From Dictyophora rubrovolvata (taxonomy: Eukaryota; Basidiomycota; Agaricomycetes; Phallales; Phallaceae): DNA of 64,000 nt. Location of the stretch: positions 1,240,001 to 1,304,000 of the forward strand of contig CP114120.1 in NCBI GenBank assembly GCA_029959195.1, given 5' to 3'. Below, piece by piece: positions 12,638 through 25,458 of this stretch (the stretch's first letter is position 1; every line of letters begins with the position of its first letter). The notes below the pieces were generated by a model. It saw nothing but the letters and a program-made list of their open reading frames with translations, did not search any database and had not been told where the DNA came from. The position numbers and the translations under genes are program-made.

Positions 12638-13235
12638 TGTGTGAGACCCGGGCCTATGAAACGCAGCAGTGGGAGTACACTTGAGTGTTTTCTTTCAAAC
12701 TGTTCAACGCGATGACGAATCCTTGGGTGCGTCAGAGCCTTGAAGAGAGCCTTGTGATCATCGGGAGGAACACGCTCACGTCTTTTAAAATCCGACGGGT
12801 AATGGCCCAAGTGCTAAAAGTAAACTTTTCGAGTCAGGCTTTTCAAAAGTTTGCCTGTCTACTACGTCGGAAAAAAGCTATCAAAATCCTGATACACGGA
12901 CTAGGTCTTGCGCAATATTCGCTATACATGACTCACTAGCTGTCTATAAATGCTGAATTACGTCCAAATCTATAGCTCCAAAAAAGAAAAGAAGTGCAGG
13001 AGGAGGTGCCAGGAAGCGCCAATTGCCTCGTAAGGTAAGGATTCTGATACGCGTGCTCTCGGAGAGGCAATAAATGCAGTGCCCATTCGCAAACTCTCCA
13101 GTGCCAACCGAAGACGTTGATACCCCACGGTGGCCTCCGTTCAGGCAGAGGTTGAGTTGACCTCGACAACAAGAAAATCACAAATCTGGTGCAGACTTCG
13201 GCTGATCCTCAGTCTACAGGTGTGGAAGTTTCACC
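12638..13235. promoter_or_regulatory. Divergent promoter region of AAA ATPase and STAND genes
   Basis: About 600 bp separate the two start codons. The left 170 bp contain a minus-strand frame that may be a 5' exon of the AAA gene. The remainder has no gene and would carry both promoters. Confidence 0.45.
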
Positions 13236-16200
13236 ATGGCGAACGAGGACTCGACCTGCTGTCCTATTAACGACGACGAATGGAGAAAAGAAAAGTGAGC
13301 CATTCCATGAATGCCTCTTGGTCTCGACATGTTTCACCAACCCTTCTCAAAGGTCTATCAAGTATACCGAGGTTATACAGACCTTCATTGATGATATTCA
13401 AAAGAGAGAAAAGAAGAAGACATCTTTTGCTCAAAGAGCCATGGAAGAGGCTTGTCGTATCAGTGAAGACCAGGATCCTATCAAAAGAAGTCAACACGGT
13501 CTGGAGGAGTTGCGTACAATCGTAAGCCAACTCGATGACACGCACAAGAAAACCGACACAACGAGGAGAGCCAGCCAGTTCCTTCGACCATTTTTTGAAT
13601 CAATGACCCGATATACTGAAGTCATTGAGACCCTCGTATCTAGCAACCCTACGATTGCAGCACTAGTTTGGGGCGGAGTAAAATGCGTCTTGCAGGTACG
13701 TCACGCTGATCAACTACTGAAATCAGGGCTGGACACTAATGTCAGCATTATACAGATCGCTGGCCAATACGTACAGCACTATGATAACCTCACGAACTTA
13801 CTCCAGAAGCTAGAGCCATACTTGTGTAATATTGGTCGGCTATCTGAAATTTTTGACTGGTCCGAATCCCTCTGCAATGTTGTAACGAAATCCTATCAAG
13901 ATATTTTCAACCTTTTAATAGCGGTCGCCGAATCTTATGAACAGTCGGGTGGGTGTCACATTGAATAATAAACGTGAACCAGGATTAAAGTCTTTATGAT
14001 ACGTAGGACTTAAGACACTCTTGAAGGGAGCCATTAAACCCTTTGATAGGAAAACTAAACGGCTTGAAGATCAGATAGAGAAGAACATGAAGGCTCTTTG
14101 GGAATCGGCTATGATAGCGCAAAACGAACTTGCGAAGCAGCAGGCACAAGGTGTGTCACATAGCGCGCATCGAGATATCTTTATTCATATATCTTGGGTT
14201 GAACAGACAACGAGAAGAAGAAGCTTGATCAATGGTTACAAGCCCCAGAATCTGATCCTACATATGGGCGTTGTATTGATCATAAGCATCCTGGAACGTG
14301 CAACTGGTTATACGAAACTTCAGACTATCAACGATGGGAAACGAGCAAGAAAAATGTGCCCAGCGAGTCTGTTCTGTGGATTCATGGACCTCCGGGAATA
14401 GGAAAAACTTTCTTAGCATCGTCTATTGTCGAACGGTTGAAAAGCCAAAATCATGAAGTTCTCTACTACTATTTTCGCGATGAGAATTCGGGCAACCGCA
14501 ATCAACCAGGATGGGGTGAGGCACTGTCAATGCTCAGGAATATCGTCAGGCAATTGCTTGATGTCTTCGTTTACAAACGGAAGCACCGGTTACCAACGGG
14601 ATTTTGGGATATCTATGACAAGAGTGGTGGGAGCTCCTTGACCGATATTGATGCGGCAATAAACGTAATCCAACTTTTACTTAAAGTCCTTCCTCGGATC
14701 ATTATTGTAGTCGATGGTCTGGATGAATGTGTGGATCGACACCGATCTGCAAATGAACATTGTCCAGTTTGGAAATCTGACCATCCGACACTTCTTCCAA
14801 GTATCCTTGCACGCTTGATCCAATGCAACTACCACGGTATTGTCAAATGGTGTTTCACAAGCTGTCCCGAAACCGATATGTCAAACCTATTTAAAGGTAT
14901 AAACGCCATTACAATGGAAATCACTGAAGAGGACGTGAAAGATGATGTTATCAACTTTCTTGTTGATACCTATCAAGACGAACTCGACGTCCGGGTCGTA
15001 TTTAACAACAATAAAGTAAACGAAACTGAAAGCATTAATGAAGAATGGTCTGGCGAGCATGAACGGGGGGAACTTTATTCTTCTCAAGCAGACACAAAAG
15101 ACCCCAGTGTCTTTATACTGGGTTTATTGAGAAACTTGATGTCTGTCAGCTTTCTAGATGCTAGATTAACTCTCGAGCTTCTGAAGGGCAAAGGCGGTGC
15201 CACTACACCCCAAGAGGTGATGAGCTCGGTTCTCTCGTATAAAGATGGATTCAACAAAAGGTATCTACGAGGGATACGATTATTGGCGGAGAAGCCAAAG
15301 AACGAGAGAGAACTCGCAAGGTAGAAGCCCCTTACTGTCAGAATGAACTTTCGCTGACGGTATCATTAGACGTATAATTTCCTTTGTATCCGTGTCAGAG
15401 AGGCCTCTTACTCGAAACGAGCTTTTGGCCGCTCTTGCTGTACAGCCTGACCGCGGATATTCTCCAGCCAATCGGCCTCACTCTTCGAAATTTGACGAAA
15501 TGCTTGCTCCGTTACTCGAGTTGGATCGCTCAACCAGCATCGTTAATCCCACGGTTCGCTTTATTCACCGTACAGCAAAAGAATTTATGATGCAGGAGAT
15601 AGGTGACGTTAAAGATCTCCCTGAAACATGCAAAGATTTTTTGCTTCCGTTGGAAAAAAGACATCTCGAATTTGGAAAAGTCTGTTTGACTTATCTAAGG
15701 CAGCAGGGTCTGCAGTTTGGATCCACCAAAGAGATGGAGGAGCACCTGTGCAGAAACATCGATAGAGAAGAGTTATCATTTCTCAAGTACGCTTCCATAT
15801 TCTGGCACCATCATTTGAATTTACCATCTGGGAGTGAGGATCTCTTCCTTTCAATTTCTGCGTTTATGCACTCCTCAAACTTCATAACTTGTCTCTGGGT
15901 GCAGAGCAAGTATGCCCCGTACCAACTCACTCGATATACCAAGGGAGAAGAGGGACTGAGCTATCACATCCAGAATCCAACCGCGATTTTCACGCCCTCG
16001 GAACCGGAGGTTTTCTACGCGGATCCTTTACCTGGATGGTTATATCGATTTAATCCAGAAGGTAAAAGCCTCGTTCATGCATGTCAACAATTTATTAAGG
16101 AGTATGGCCTGGTTCTTCTTCGACGACGCGGTGGGATCCAAAGCTGTCATGGCTGTTCCCTCGGCCTTTTGAACTTCTTGCCACCTGTAGAGGGGTACGA

Positions 16201-18023
16201 CTGGAAGGCACTTCCGTTACAGGATGCCCAGGTTGTTGCGCCACTCTTTGAAACAAATGTCCACGAACATGCTATTTGCGCTCATTTGACATCATCGAAG
16301 CACATTGTGGCGAGGACGTTAACCCTTTACCGAAATGCCGAATCGCTTGACCTTGGCATCAAAGAATGGCACATCTCCTCTTCAAAAAAGAAGTCGAAAG
16401 CTTTGACATTGAAGAAACAATCAAAAGTATCATTTCCTTCATCTTCGGAGACATCTCCCACCTCAAAACTCAAACTGAAAGTCGATCCTGACGTTTTTGC
16501 ACTCATGGAAGCGGATGATACTGTCCTGTCAACCGGTACGCCTACAGAAGATTTATTCAAGATACCTTTTGAGTCAAGCTCTACTGTGCCCTTGGGCTTT
16601 TGTACTCCTGAAGAGATCATGGCGAAGCACCCAAAGAATTCTGCCAAGGGTAAACCAGATTCGTTTTGGCGAAACTATGCATCCAACAGCAATGCATGCG
16701 TTGTCTCGTATTATTGGCATAGTCAGGAGGTCGCCCCTATACAGGATACGAGATCGACGCGCACAGGTGGTTGCCCAAACCCACGCAATCGCAATCGCAA
16801 CGCAGATATTTCCTCGGCTTCAAGTTCGGATTCCGAGTCGGACTCAGACTCGGACCCGGACTCAGATTCTGAACCTTCTGATTTTGGCTTCAATTCAAGA
16901 AATAAACAGAAATTATCGGATATCGGATACACGTCTAGCACAGGAAGTGCAACTTCAGTGTCCGTCAACACAGAACCCAAGACAGTTTGCTATATTAGTG
17001 TAGCGGTAAAGGAAATCAATCAACTCGACTGCCAACTTTACCATTTTGAGACTCAAGGGATGCCTTTAAGGCAGTCACCTCTGGTTGTGCACCCTACAAA
17101 GCCATTGATTGTTCTTCCTCTGGATGGCCCGAGGACGGTCGTAATTAATTACATGACAGGAAAAAGCAAAATTTTGTACGACGACACCACCAGTCAATGC
17201 ATTAGCAAAGGTCTGTCTTTTGCTCACCGTGTCACCAGATTGCGGACTGAATACACCAACAGTTCTTCATTTTTCGACTAGCGGGAGTGCTGAGCTTTTT
17301 GAGATTGCGACCTCGCGAGATTTTGTGGAGCGATCTCGATGGACGGTTCAGCTCAATTGTTTAAGATTTGAAGGTTCTCCGGATGAGATCGATGCGATCT
17401 CAATTACGCGGTGCGACATGTCCTCTGTTTCCTGGATCTCGCCTTATACCACACCGTATGAGTTGCATGCTCATAATGAACTCCCGTTCAAGGTTACTTG
17501 GTCCAGGGAACATGCCTTCCTGGTGTTTGGAGCATGCGAAGTCTATATCGCCCGTATGCTGCTTGACACCATCGAAAGTCAGACAAGGAGTGTCCAACAT
17601 GGCGATATCTCGCCCTCAGAACATACCAGCAATTCAGGCGGAGAGTCTCCATCAAGCCCAAACAAGGTCCAGACTACCAAGAATCCAGCATTCTTGCCTG
17701 CCTCTACGACGGAGCGAGATTTCTCCTATATCCCACAGAAGGTTGGCGACAGGGAATACGGATGCTTTGTAATTGCAGGGAATTCGACCCTTCCACCAGT
17801 ATTGATTCGACAAGACATTGCTGCTGACTTGGGTGGATGGGTAGACTATGATCCGTCGACACATCTAGGATACGACGGAGTAGATGAGGATGATGACATG
17901 AAAGGGAAGTATTCTTGTAATGCGCTATCCTTCCGTATGCCAATTCGATCTGGGCTGGCGTGGAACAACCGAGTAGAGGTGATCTGTGGCCAAGGCGCAG
18001 TAATTCGGAGAGATTTTATGTGA
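13236..18023 (+). CDS. STAND NTPase: DUF7708-like N-terminus, NACHT, diverged propeller-like C-terminus
   Basis: Six exons with introns at 13295-13352, 13949-14006, 14151-14206, 15321-15369 and 17211-17262 sum to exactly 1,505 codons, which supports the model. ATG at 13236 has a CACCATGG context. Residues about 80-250 (RPFFESMTRYTEVIETLV, ALVWGGVKCVLQ) match the fungal DUF7708 region found in front of NACHT. NACHT Walker A GPPGIGKT is at residues 327-334 and Walker B IIIVVDGLDE near 431-440. FIHRTAKEFMMQE marks the winged-helix/lid end. No ankyrin, TPR or canonical WD40 array follows. Instead there are about 800 residues with a Ser/Asp-rich run near residue 1120, plus segments such as VVHPTKPLIVLPLDG and PFKVTWSREHAFLVFG that resemble worn beta-propeller blades. 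Fungal STAND proteins are NLR-like sensors, some controlling incompatibility and cell death; the ligand here is unknown. Confidence 0.85.
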
Positions 18024-18619
18024 AAAATGTTTTGGAGTTCTTGCAAGCTCGCTGTATCAAAAGTTTCATGTATTTCTTATATTCTTCCAAATACAAATAT
18101 TCATGTAAAAAGTCGCAAATGTTCAGTATTGTCACTCAGGCTACGGTTGCAGGAAAAACAACTTTGCTTTATATCAATACATATTAAACCACAATATCCC
18201 TTCGTTGTGGGGAAAGCACATGCACTCATCATTTTCTCCATTGGTCCATTACACCCCATCAACAATGATATTGATCCTGTCGGGTAGCCGGGGCACTGCG
18301 CATGGTTTTGTGCGGGTACAGGTTCTGTTTACGAAATGAGGCGCTTAAGCAAGCGTTTTCTCCATTGAAGTAATCACAATACACCATCTCCCACCGCTCT
18401 TTGGTTGCTATTTTTTCTCTATCTAATTTTCTAAAATTTTTTACAGGTTTAGTATGCTCAATCCTTCCTATTTTCTTTCCTATCTTCTTATACCTTTCTT
18501 TTTCAATCAAGTCAACACGATCCTTTCAACCAATATTACTAGTCACGGACTCGGCTCCCATCCTCGACCCGTTCGGATTTGCTACACGCTGAATTTTAAC
18601 CGCAATAGTACAAACAATT
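18024..18619. other. Intergenic region with glucan synthase promoter
   Basis: The right half (about 18400-18540) is strongly pyrimidine rich on the plus strand, as is common in highly expressed fungal promoters. No gene recognised. Confidence 0.5.
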
Positions 18620-21600
18620 ATGTCTCATCTAAATGGAGGACCGTTTCAGGACCCTCAGACTCCAACTCAGTTTTACGATAACACCAGCGTTAGCTCGCAT
18701 GACAACAACTTCGACCCTTACGGTGCGGAAATTCTTCCTTGCCTTCTTTACTTTTCACTCAAAAGATTTAATCGTTCACTCTAGGTCCTGGCAATTATCG
18801 AGGCTCAGATCTCGAGTCTGATAGCTTGCGATACACTCCTTCATCAGAAAACTTCATGGGTGCTGGTCCTCCACGAAGTGCTGTCCCCTTGCTTGACCCT
18901 CATGCGTCTGCACAGAGTTTTCCTTCCGAATTTGGAGGGAGCAACGCTCCTGGAAGGAGTCAAGAACCATACCCGGCATGGACAGCTGACCGACAGATAC
19001 CCCTTTCTAAAGAGTAAGTGTCTTTGATGTTCGCGTCCTACCCAAAGAGGTTTTGACAATATCTCCCTTTGTATAGAGAAATAGAGGATATTTTTCTTGA
19101 TCTAACTAACAAATTTGGTTTTCAACGGGACTCTATGAGAAACATGGTAAGACCCTTCTTTGTCATCGACAGGTCAATCGGCAACTGATTGAATACATCT
19201 AACGAATAGTTCGACTTCCTGATGCATCTTTTGGACAGCCGAGCTTCTCGAATGCCGCCTAATCAGGCATTATTAACACTTCACGCCGACTATATTGGAG
19301 GTCAACATGCCAACTATCGCAAGTGGTATTTCGCTGCCCAACTAGACCTTGACGATGCCGTCGGGAATTCCTTAAATCCTGGGCTTAGCAGAGTTGGCAC
19401 CCGGTCGAAATTGGCTCCCAGCAAAGCCAAATCTCTCGACAATGCTCTAAATCGCTGGCGTCAGGCCATGCATAATATGAGCCAGTATGATCGTCTCCGT
19501 CAAATTGCGCTGTTCCTTCTCTGCTGGGGAGAGGCGGCTTCTGTTCGATTCGTCCCCGAATGTCTGTGCTTCATTTTCAAATGCGCGGATGACTACTACC
19601 GTTCCCCGGAGTGTCAAAACAGGGTTGAGCCCGTTCCCGAAGGTTTATATTTACGTGCCGTCATCAAACCCCTCTATCGATTCCTGAGGGATCAGGGCTA
19701 TGAGGTTGTGGATGGCAAGTTTGTTCGTAGAGAAAAGGATCACGATCAGATAATCGGTTATGACGACGTTAATCAGCTTTTCTGGTATCCGGAAGGTATT
19801 TCCCGGATCACTCTCGATGACAAGACGCGTCTAGTAGATATCCCAGCCCCGAAACGGTTCATGAAACTTGAACGGGTTGATTGGAATCGTGCTTTCTTTA
19901 AAAACTACTTCGAGAAGCGTTCCGTTGGCCATCTCATGGTCAATTTTAACAGGGTCTGGGTCGTACACATCGCCTTTTTCTGGTTTTACACCGCCTATAA
20001 TGCTCCAGCAATCTATAGACGTAACGTAGGTAACCCTCCCACACCAACCGCGGCTCTTCCTGCGATGCGGTGGTCCGTGACTGCGTTAGGAGGTGGTGTA
20101 GCCACTCTTATCATGATTATGGCCTGCATTTTTGAATTCACCTATCTCCCGACTACATGGAACACTACTGCTCACCTTTCTCGTCGCCTTATCTTCCTTT
20201 TCATTGTCCTTGCATTAACTGTTGGTCCTACGTTCTATATCGCCACTATCAATGGCAGTCGATTGGAACATCCCCCCAATGAAAACATTGCCTTCATAAT
20301 CGGTCTTGTGCAGTTTTTCATATCCGTCTTTGCTACCCTACTCTTCGCGATTCTACCCAGCGGACGGCTCCTCGGTGATCGGGTCAGTGGAAAATCCAGG
20401 AAATATCTCGCTAGTCAGACATTCACCGCTGCCTATCCTGAATTGGACCGCAAAGCTCGAGCAACTTCCATATTCCTTTGGGTTTTAATTTTTGGATGCA
20501 AATTCAGCGAGTCTTATTTTTTCCTTACGGGTGCTTTCCGCGATCCTGTTAGTGTCATGGTCGGTATGACTGTTCAGCGCTGCAATGACCGATTCATCGG
20601 AAATGTTTTGTGTTCTCATCAAGCAGAATTCACATTAGCCATTATGTTCATAATGGACTTGGTTCTCTTCTTCTTGGATACCTTCCTGTGGTATGTCATT
20701 TGGAGTACCGTACTCAGTGTTGCTCGGTCGTTCGCTTTGGGACTTTCTATCTGGACACCATGGGTGGATATCTATTCCAGGCTGCCTAAGAGAATCTATG
20801 CAAAGTTGTTGGCTACAGGCGACATGCATGTCAAATATAAACCCAAGGTCAGTCATCTTCATATCGAAAGCTAATATTATTCACGAAACTTTCGCTTAAA
20901 ACAGGTCCTCGTGTCCCAGATATGGAATGCAATCATCATATCGATGTATCGAGAGCATCTTCTTTCTATCGACCATGTTCAACGGTTATTGTATCACCAA
21001 GTTGAATCAGAGACCGGCACAAGAATGCTTCGGGCTCCTCCTTTCTTCACGTCTCAAATTCAAAAAGGCGGCCCTAAGATTGAGTTCTTCCCCCGTGGTG
21101 GTGAAGCTGCTCGCCGTATCTCGTTTTTCGCTCAATCCCTTACGACAGCTATTCCGGAACCACTTCCGGTTGAAGCGATGCCCACATTTACTGTCTTGAC
21201 ACCTCATTATTCGGAAAAAATCCTGCTATCCCTTAGGGAAATCATCCGTGAAGAAGATAGGAACACGCGAGTTACACTTCTTGAATACCTGAAGCAACTA
21301 CACCCCGTTGAATGGGATAATTTTGTTAAGGATACCAAAATTTTGGCCGAAGAAACTAGGGAAGCAAACGGCTCTGGCGATGAAAAGACTTCAAAGATCG
21401 ATGATTTACCATTCTATACCGTCGGCTTTAAGAGTTCTTCGCCTGAATATACCCTTCGCACGCGTATTTGGGCTTCGCTTCGCGCGCAAACTTTATACCG
21501 AACAGTCTCTGGAATGATGAACTACGCAAAGGCCATCAAATTACTTTATCGTGTCGAAAACCCGGAAATCATGCAAAACTTCGGAGGAAATACTGATAAG

Positions 21601-24600
21601 CTTGAGCGTGAGCTAGAACGTATGGCGCGACGCAAATTCAAGTTTGTGGTCTCTATGCAGCGGTACTCCAAATTCAACAAAGAAGAACAAGATAACGCTG
21701 AATTCCTTTTGCGAGCATACCCTGATTTGCAAATCGCTTATCTTGACGAAGAACCCGCGCGAAAAGAAGGTGGCGAGCCTAGGATATTCTCAGCTCTTAT
21801 TGATGGACACTCAGAATTTATTCCTGAGACGGGTAAACGACGACCCAAGTTCAGAATTGAGTTGCCTGGCAATCCTATCTTGGGTGACGGAAAGTCTGAC
21901 AATCAAAACCATGCGATCGTTTTCTATCGAGGAGAGTATCTGCAATTGATTGATGCTAACCAAGATAATTATTTGGAAGAGTGCTTGAAAATTCGCAATG
22001 TCTTGGGAGAATTCGAAGAATACAACGTTTCCAACCAAAGCCCGTATGCTCAGTGGGGTCACAAGGAATTCAAGAAAGCGCCGGTAGCAATTCTCGGTGC
22101 TCGTGAATACATCTTCTCGGAAAACATCGGTGTCTTGGGTGATATTGCTGCCGGTAAAGAACAGACTTTCGGCACACTTTCCGCTCGTGCGCTTTCATAT
22201 ATCGGGGGGAAACTGCATTATGGTCATCCCGATTTTCTCAATGCAACTTTCATGAACACTCGTGGCGGTGTTTCCAAAGCGCAGAAAGGGCTTCACTTAA
22301 ACGAAGATATTTTCGCTGGTATGACTGCTTTTGGACGAGGTGGTCGTATAAAACATTCGGAATATTACCAGTGTGGGAAAGGTCGTGACCTCGGTTTTGG
22401 CACCATTCTTAACTTCCAAACAAAAATTGGTACTGGTATGGGAGAACAAATGCTGAGCCGTGAATATTGGTATCTGGGCACTCAACTTCCTGTTGATCGC
22501 TTCTTGACATTCTACTATGGGCATCCCGGTATGTAACATTGCTTTTTTATCTTGTTCAAACGCCTTCAACATCCACCCAGGTTTCCATATTAACAATGTA
22601 AGAAATGAAGGTTACCAATACCGTGTTCAAATGTATTCATCGCATATCTTTTACTTAGATCTTGGTTATTATATCGGTTCAAGTCTTCATGATGACTTGT
22701 GAGTCCCCGCATTGTTTTTGACATACTCCACAACTCAACTATTTGATAAAGTGGTCTTTTTGGGTACCCTTAATAAACAACTCGCCATTTGCCGTTACCC
22801 ATCCGCTGGTGCACCTGGCGTACCGCCAGGTTGCTACAACCTTAGTCCCGTATTCGACTGGATTAGACATTGTATCATTAGCATCTTCCTAGTGTTTTTC
22901 ATAGCGTTTTTGCCATTGTTCCTGCAAGGTTGTATTCTCGTATTTTTCAAAATGTCTCTTCTGACTGGTATCTTTGTTTTTTTAGAGTTGACGGAGCGTG
23001 GAACTGGTCGTGCGCTGATACGGTTGGGTAAACAATTCTTGTCACTCTCGCCTCTTTTTGAAGTGTTTTCCACCCAAATTTACTCTCACTCTATTCTGAG
23101 CAATTTAAGCTTTGGTGGTGCTCGCTATATCGCCACTGGACGCGGCTTCGCCACCACACGTATTTCTTTCAGCATTCTTTACTCGCGCTTCGCCGGAGCA
23201 AGCATTTATTTCGGTATGAGAACCCTTCTCATGCTTCTATTCATTAGCCTGTCCATCTGGTTGCCCTATCTCATATACTTTTGGGCCACTGTCTTGGCAT
23301 TGTGCATCGCGCCTTTCTTCTTCAACCCTCATCAATTCTCTTTTGCGGACTTCATCATCGATTACCGTGAATTCTTGAGATGGATGTCGCGTGGTAATTC
23401 CAGGACTCATTCAAATTCTTGGGTTGGATATTGTCGTTTATCCCGAACTAATATCACTGGATACAAGAAGAAGAAACTCGGTCACCCATCAGAGAAATTA
23501 TCGTCCGATGTTCCTCGTGCTGGGTGGAGAAGTATTATTTTCTCAGAGATTATCAACCCTGTTTGCACCGCAATTCTTTTGTAAGCGTTCCATTAGACTT
23601 TTGGTATGGGTGAAAGCTAATTTATCTGCAGTATCGTCGCTTACGCATTCCTCAAATCTTTCCCCGATCCTGATGGTAGTCAACCACCGAGTGCTTTTGT
23701 TCGTATAGGAATCATTGCGCTTGGGCCTGTCGTTTGGAATGCAGTAGTGTTACTGGTGTTCTTTTTCTTATCTTTGTTCATGGGACCTATGCTGGAAAGT
23801 TGCTGCGTCAAATTCGGATCGGTTATGGCGGCACTCGCACATGTGTTGTCTATGGTCGGCATGATCGCTTTCTTTGAATTCCTTGTAGGAGTATATTTTT
23901 GTTTACTGCTCGCTCAATTGTCTAACCCATATACTAGTGGTTCTTGGAGTCATGGGATGCTTCTCATGCGGTTCTTGGACTAATAGCCGTGATTGCTATC
24001 CAGCGCGCTCTTTACAAGATTTTGATTTCAGTCTTTTTGTCTCGGGAATTCAAGCATGACGAGACCAATCGCGCATGGTGGACCGGTAAATGGCACGGAC
24101 GAGGATTTGGATCGCACGTGATGTCTCAACCTGCACGAGAGTTCATTGTTAAAATTGTCGAGCTGGGCTTGTGGACATCTGATTTCTGTTTAGCGCACTT
24201 TTTACTGTTCATGCTAACACCCCCCCTGCTGATACCCTACTTTGATCGGCTGCATGCAACCAGTAAGTTATCTTTTAAAATAAGGACTAGGTCATCTGAC
24301 TAACTTATTCGCAGTGTTGTGTACGTCTCTGATGATCCCTTGTCCGTTTTTTACTGACCCAGCGAACTTGTAGTCTGGCTACGTCCTTCCAAGCAAATCC
24401 GTGCTCCCCTCTACTCTATGAAACAAACGCGGCAACGTCGGTGGATCGTTGTCAAGTATGGAATTTTATACGTGATCGTTGTTGCTATATTTGTTGCTTT
24501 AATCGCACTACGTAAGTCTCAGTATTTTAAGAAGTTTACTGTCATCTAAACTATCCACAGCCGCCTTGTTCCACCAGGACTTGCGCGTGCATTGTACTTT

Positions 24601-24616
24601 CTGCTCGAATATATAA
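18620..24616 (+). CDS. FKS1: 1,3-beta-glucan synthase catalytic subunit
   Basis: A protein of roughly 1,750 residues in many exons, starting [19 protein letters not shown] with a disordered N-terminus. An FKS1 domain 1 follows ([42 protein letters not shown]). Then come a first membrane cluster, the large cytosolic glucan synthase domain ([55 protein letters not shown]) and a second multi-helix cluster. The enzyme makes cell-wall 1,3-beta-glucan from UDP-glucose at the plasma membrane under Rho1 control. The C-terminal part needs two introns flanking a 6-nt exon at 24315-24320 to give [17 protein letters not shown]. The last exon ends CTFCSNI and TAA at 24614-24616. The region aligned with yeast hot-spot 1 reads FLTGAFRDP. 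Confidence 0.95.
24315..24320 (+). other. FKS1: 6-nt microexon in the glucan synthase gene
   Basis: TGTTGT is bounded by introns 24263-24314 (GTAAGT...GCAG) and 24321-24373 (GTACGT...GTAG). Joined in phase it gives A|TG-TTG-T|TC, that is M-L-F, and restores the conserved block MLFWLRPS. No other joining I tried yields this block. Confidence 0.82.
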
Positions 24617-25458
24617 CGCATCACCCATGGAGCCTTTCACCAAAACGATGCACGAATAAAATAGCCTTCGAGAGTTGTGATATTATATACCTTTTTGTGA
24701 CGCTATTCATCCACCCAAGTTGTGTTCATACGCATAGTTTAACAACTGATTTTTCTCGTATGATTGCATACCTATCTACTTTTGACTTGTCTGAGCCAGA
24801 ACTTGAACCGGGCGCTTCCGAGCCGGACAAGATCTCTGCTAAAGCCCCAGTATATTCAATCTCAATGATATGGAAGGCATTTTTTTCAGCTGCTGATGAC
24901 TGCTGTGCCGATGAATCGCGTGGTTAATGAGGCAATTCTAGTCAATGGCCTATTCTTTTGGCACGCTATTTCCTATAATTTCATTTTGAAGGTGAGTTAT
25001 ACTCGTGGCCGTGTAAAGTAACATCCGAACGTCGCTGATCAAGCACCGACTAGGGCTAGTAATATTAATATGTGCCATGGTTAATTCGATTTCAAACAGA
25101 TGCTTTCGCAATTGCCAGTGCCAATACAGTATAAGTAGCCCCCGCGCCACTCTGGCAAACACTCCTAATCTTCCGTCATTCCAGTTCCAAGCCTGAGACG
25201 GTAAAGTCACTTGAAGTCTTTGTTCAATTCTCTCTAAGCCTTATATAGACTCCTTAAAAATGTTGAACATACAAAAATGGAAATATGAATACACCATTGA
25301 AGAATAGAATGCGAAAATGACGCCATAGTAATCCCTGATCCCATGCCGTGATACCCAATGCCAATGCTCCGAGAGGCTAGAGCTTCGTGAGGGGTGCTAT
25401 ATCTTCACCAATTCTTGTAGTAGTTTGCTATCCCTTAACGCATCCTTCCTTTCTCATT
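24617..25458. other. Intergenic region between glucan synthase and dioxygenase genes
   Basis: Holds the glucan synthase 3' UTR and the promoter of the dioxygenase gene. Short open frames on both strands have no family signature; no gene is called. Confidence 0.5.

Noticed and set aside
24950-25210. 86-codon minus-strand frame downstream of glucan synthase
   Set aside because: No similarity or coding character; overlaps the expected 3' UTR and promoter.
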